From NCBI GenBank assembly GCA_958296295.1, contig OY282460.1, forward strand, positions 3,456,291-3,520,290: 64,000 bases of DNA, given 5' to 3'. Shown one piece after another: positions 63,934-64,000 of the stretch. Under the pieces are notes generated by a model, which was given only the letters and a program-made list of their open reading frames with translations, searched no databases and was not told the DNA's origin. Position numbers and translations under genes: made by a program. The stretch comes from an uncultured Pseudomonadales bacterium (GTDB taxonomy: Bacteria; Pseudomonadota; Gammaproteobacteria; Pseudomonadales; Azotimanducaceae). How positions within the stretch are numbered: position 1 is the stretch's first letter; each line of letters starts with the position of its first letter.

Positions 63934-64000
63934 GCGCTACGCGGCAGCGGGCGATTTTCACCCTGCCACTCAGCCCTTCCTCTGGCCCTTGACGGAGAGG

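Overview
The window is a GC-rich bacterial chromosome segment. The order guaB-guaA-tadA-purL, a lon protease, an MdlAB-type ABC pair, a TonB-dependent receptor and an acetoin-dehydrogenase-type operon all suggest a gammaproteobacterium. The mix of sulfotransferase, MpaB-type oxygenase, sugar-acid genes, insertion sequences and many broken genes would fit a host-associated or marine lineage, but the sequence does not settle this.

Layout. 0-9 kb: a HicB-like antitoxin, apbE, then the purine and tRNA-editing set guaB, guaA, tadA, purL. 9-13.7 kb: a mobile zone with an IS21-like end remnant, a sulfotransferase, and an MpaB/DUF2236 oxygenase gene cut in two by an IS1380-family element (11565-13247). 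The insertion has a clear 6-bp target duplication and the gene can be rejoined in frame. A transposase tail remnant and a copied piece of purL follow. 13.7-20.2 kb: six tandem paralogs of a secreted, six-cysteine protein family that I cannot name. Copied 3' ends of purL and of the E2 gene lie inside the array and mark at least one tandem duplication of the purL-E2 interval. 20.2-24.4 kb: an acoA-acoB-acoX-acoC type operon on the minus strand. 24.5-28.4 kb: a block bounded by inverted copies of an ~80-bp repeat. It holds a flavin/PNPOx-like protein, an AAA ATPase with an unrecognised 370-aa partner, a small P-loop kinase-like protein and the stump of pyrD.

28.7-37.1 kb: a heterodimeric ABC exporter, a third ABC exporter, a fatty acid desaturase and two exported proteins. 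37.1-37.6 kb is decayed and contains the first 21 codons of rpmH. 37.6-48 kb: aldose epimerase, lytic transglycosylase, DUF932 protein, VOC protein, a YheT-like hydrolase, then a probable sugar-acid/glycoside set (SLC13-type transporter, enolase-superfamily dehydratase, exported GH63-like hydrolase, aldo/keto reductase). 48-54 kb: ABC-F ATPase, a heavily frameshifted zeta-toxin pseudogene with a possible partner, and lon. 54-64 kb: RNA-binding protein, TonB receptor, beta-carbonic anhydrase overlapping a homocysteine methyltransferase gene, an FGE-sulfatase-domain protein, a DUF3108-like protein, a glycosyltransferase and a DUF4143 ATPase.

The most unusual content is the 13.6-20.2 kb array. 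The family, its signal peptides, its shared cysteines and the gene-end scars point to a locally expanding, exported protein family whose job is unknown. I found no tRNA, rRNA or CRISPR array.
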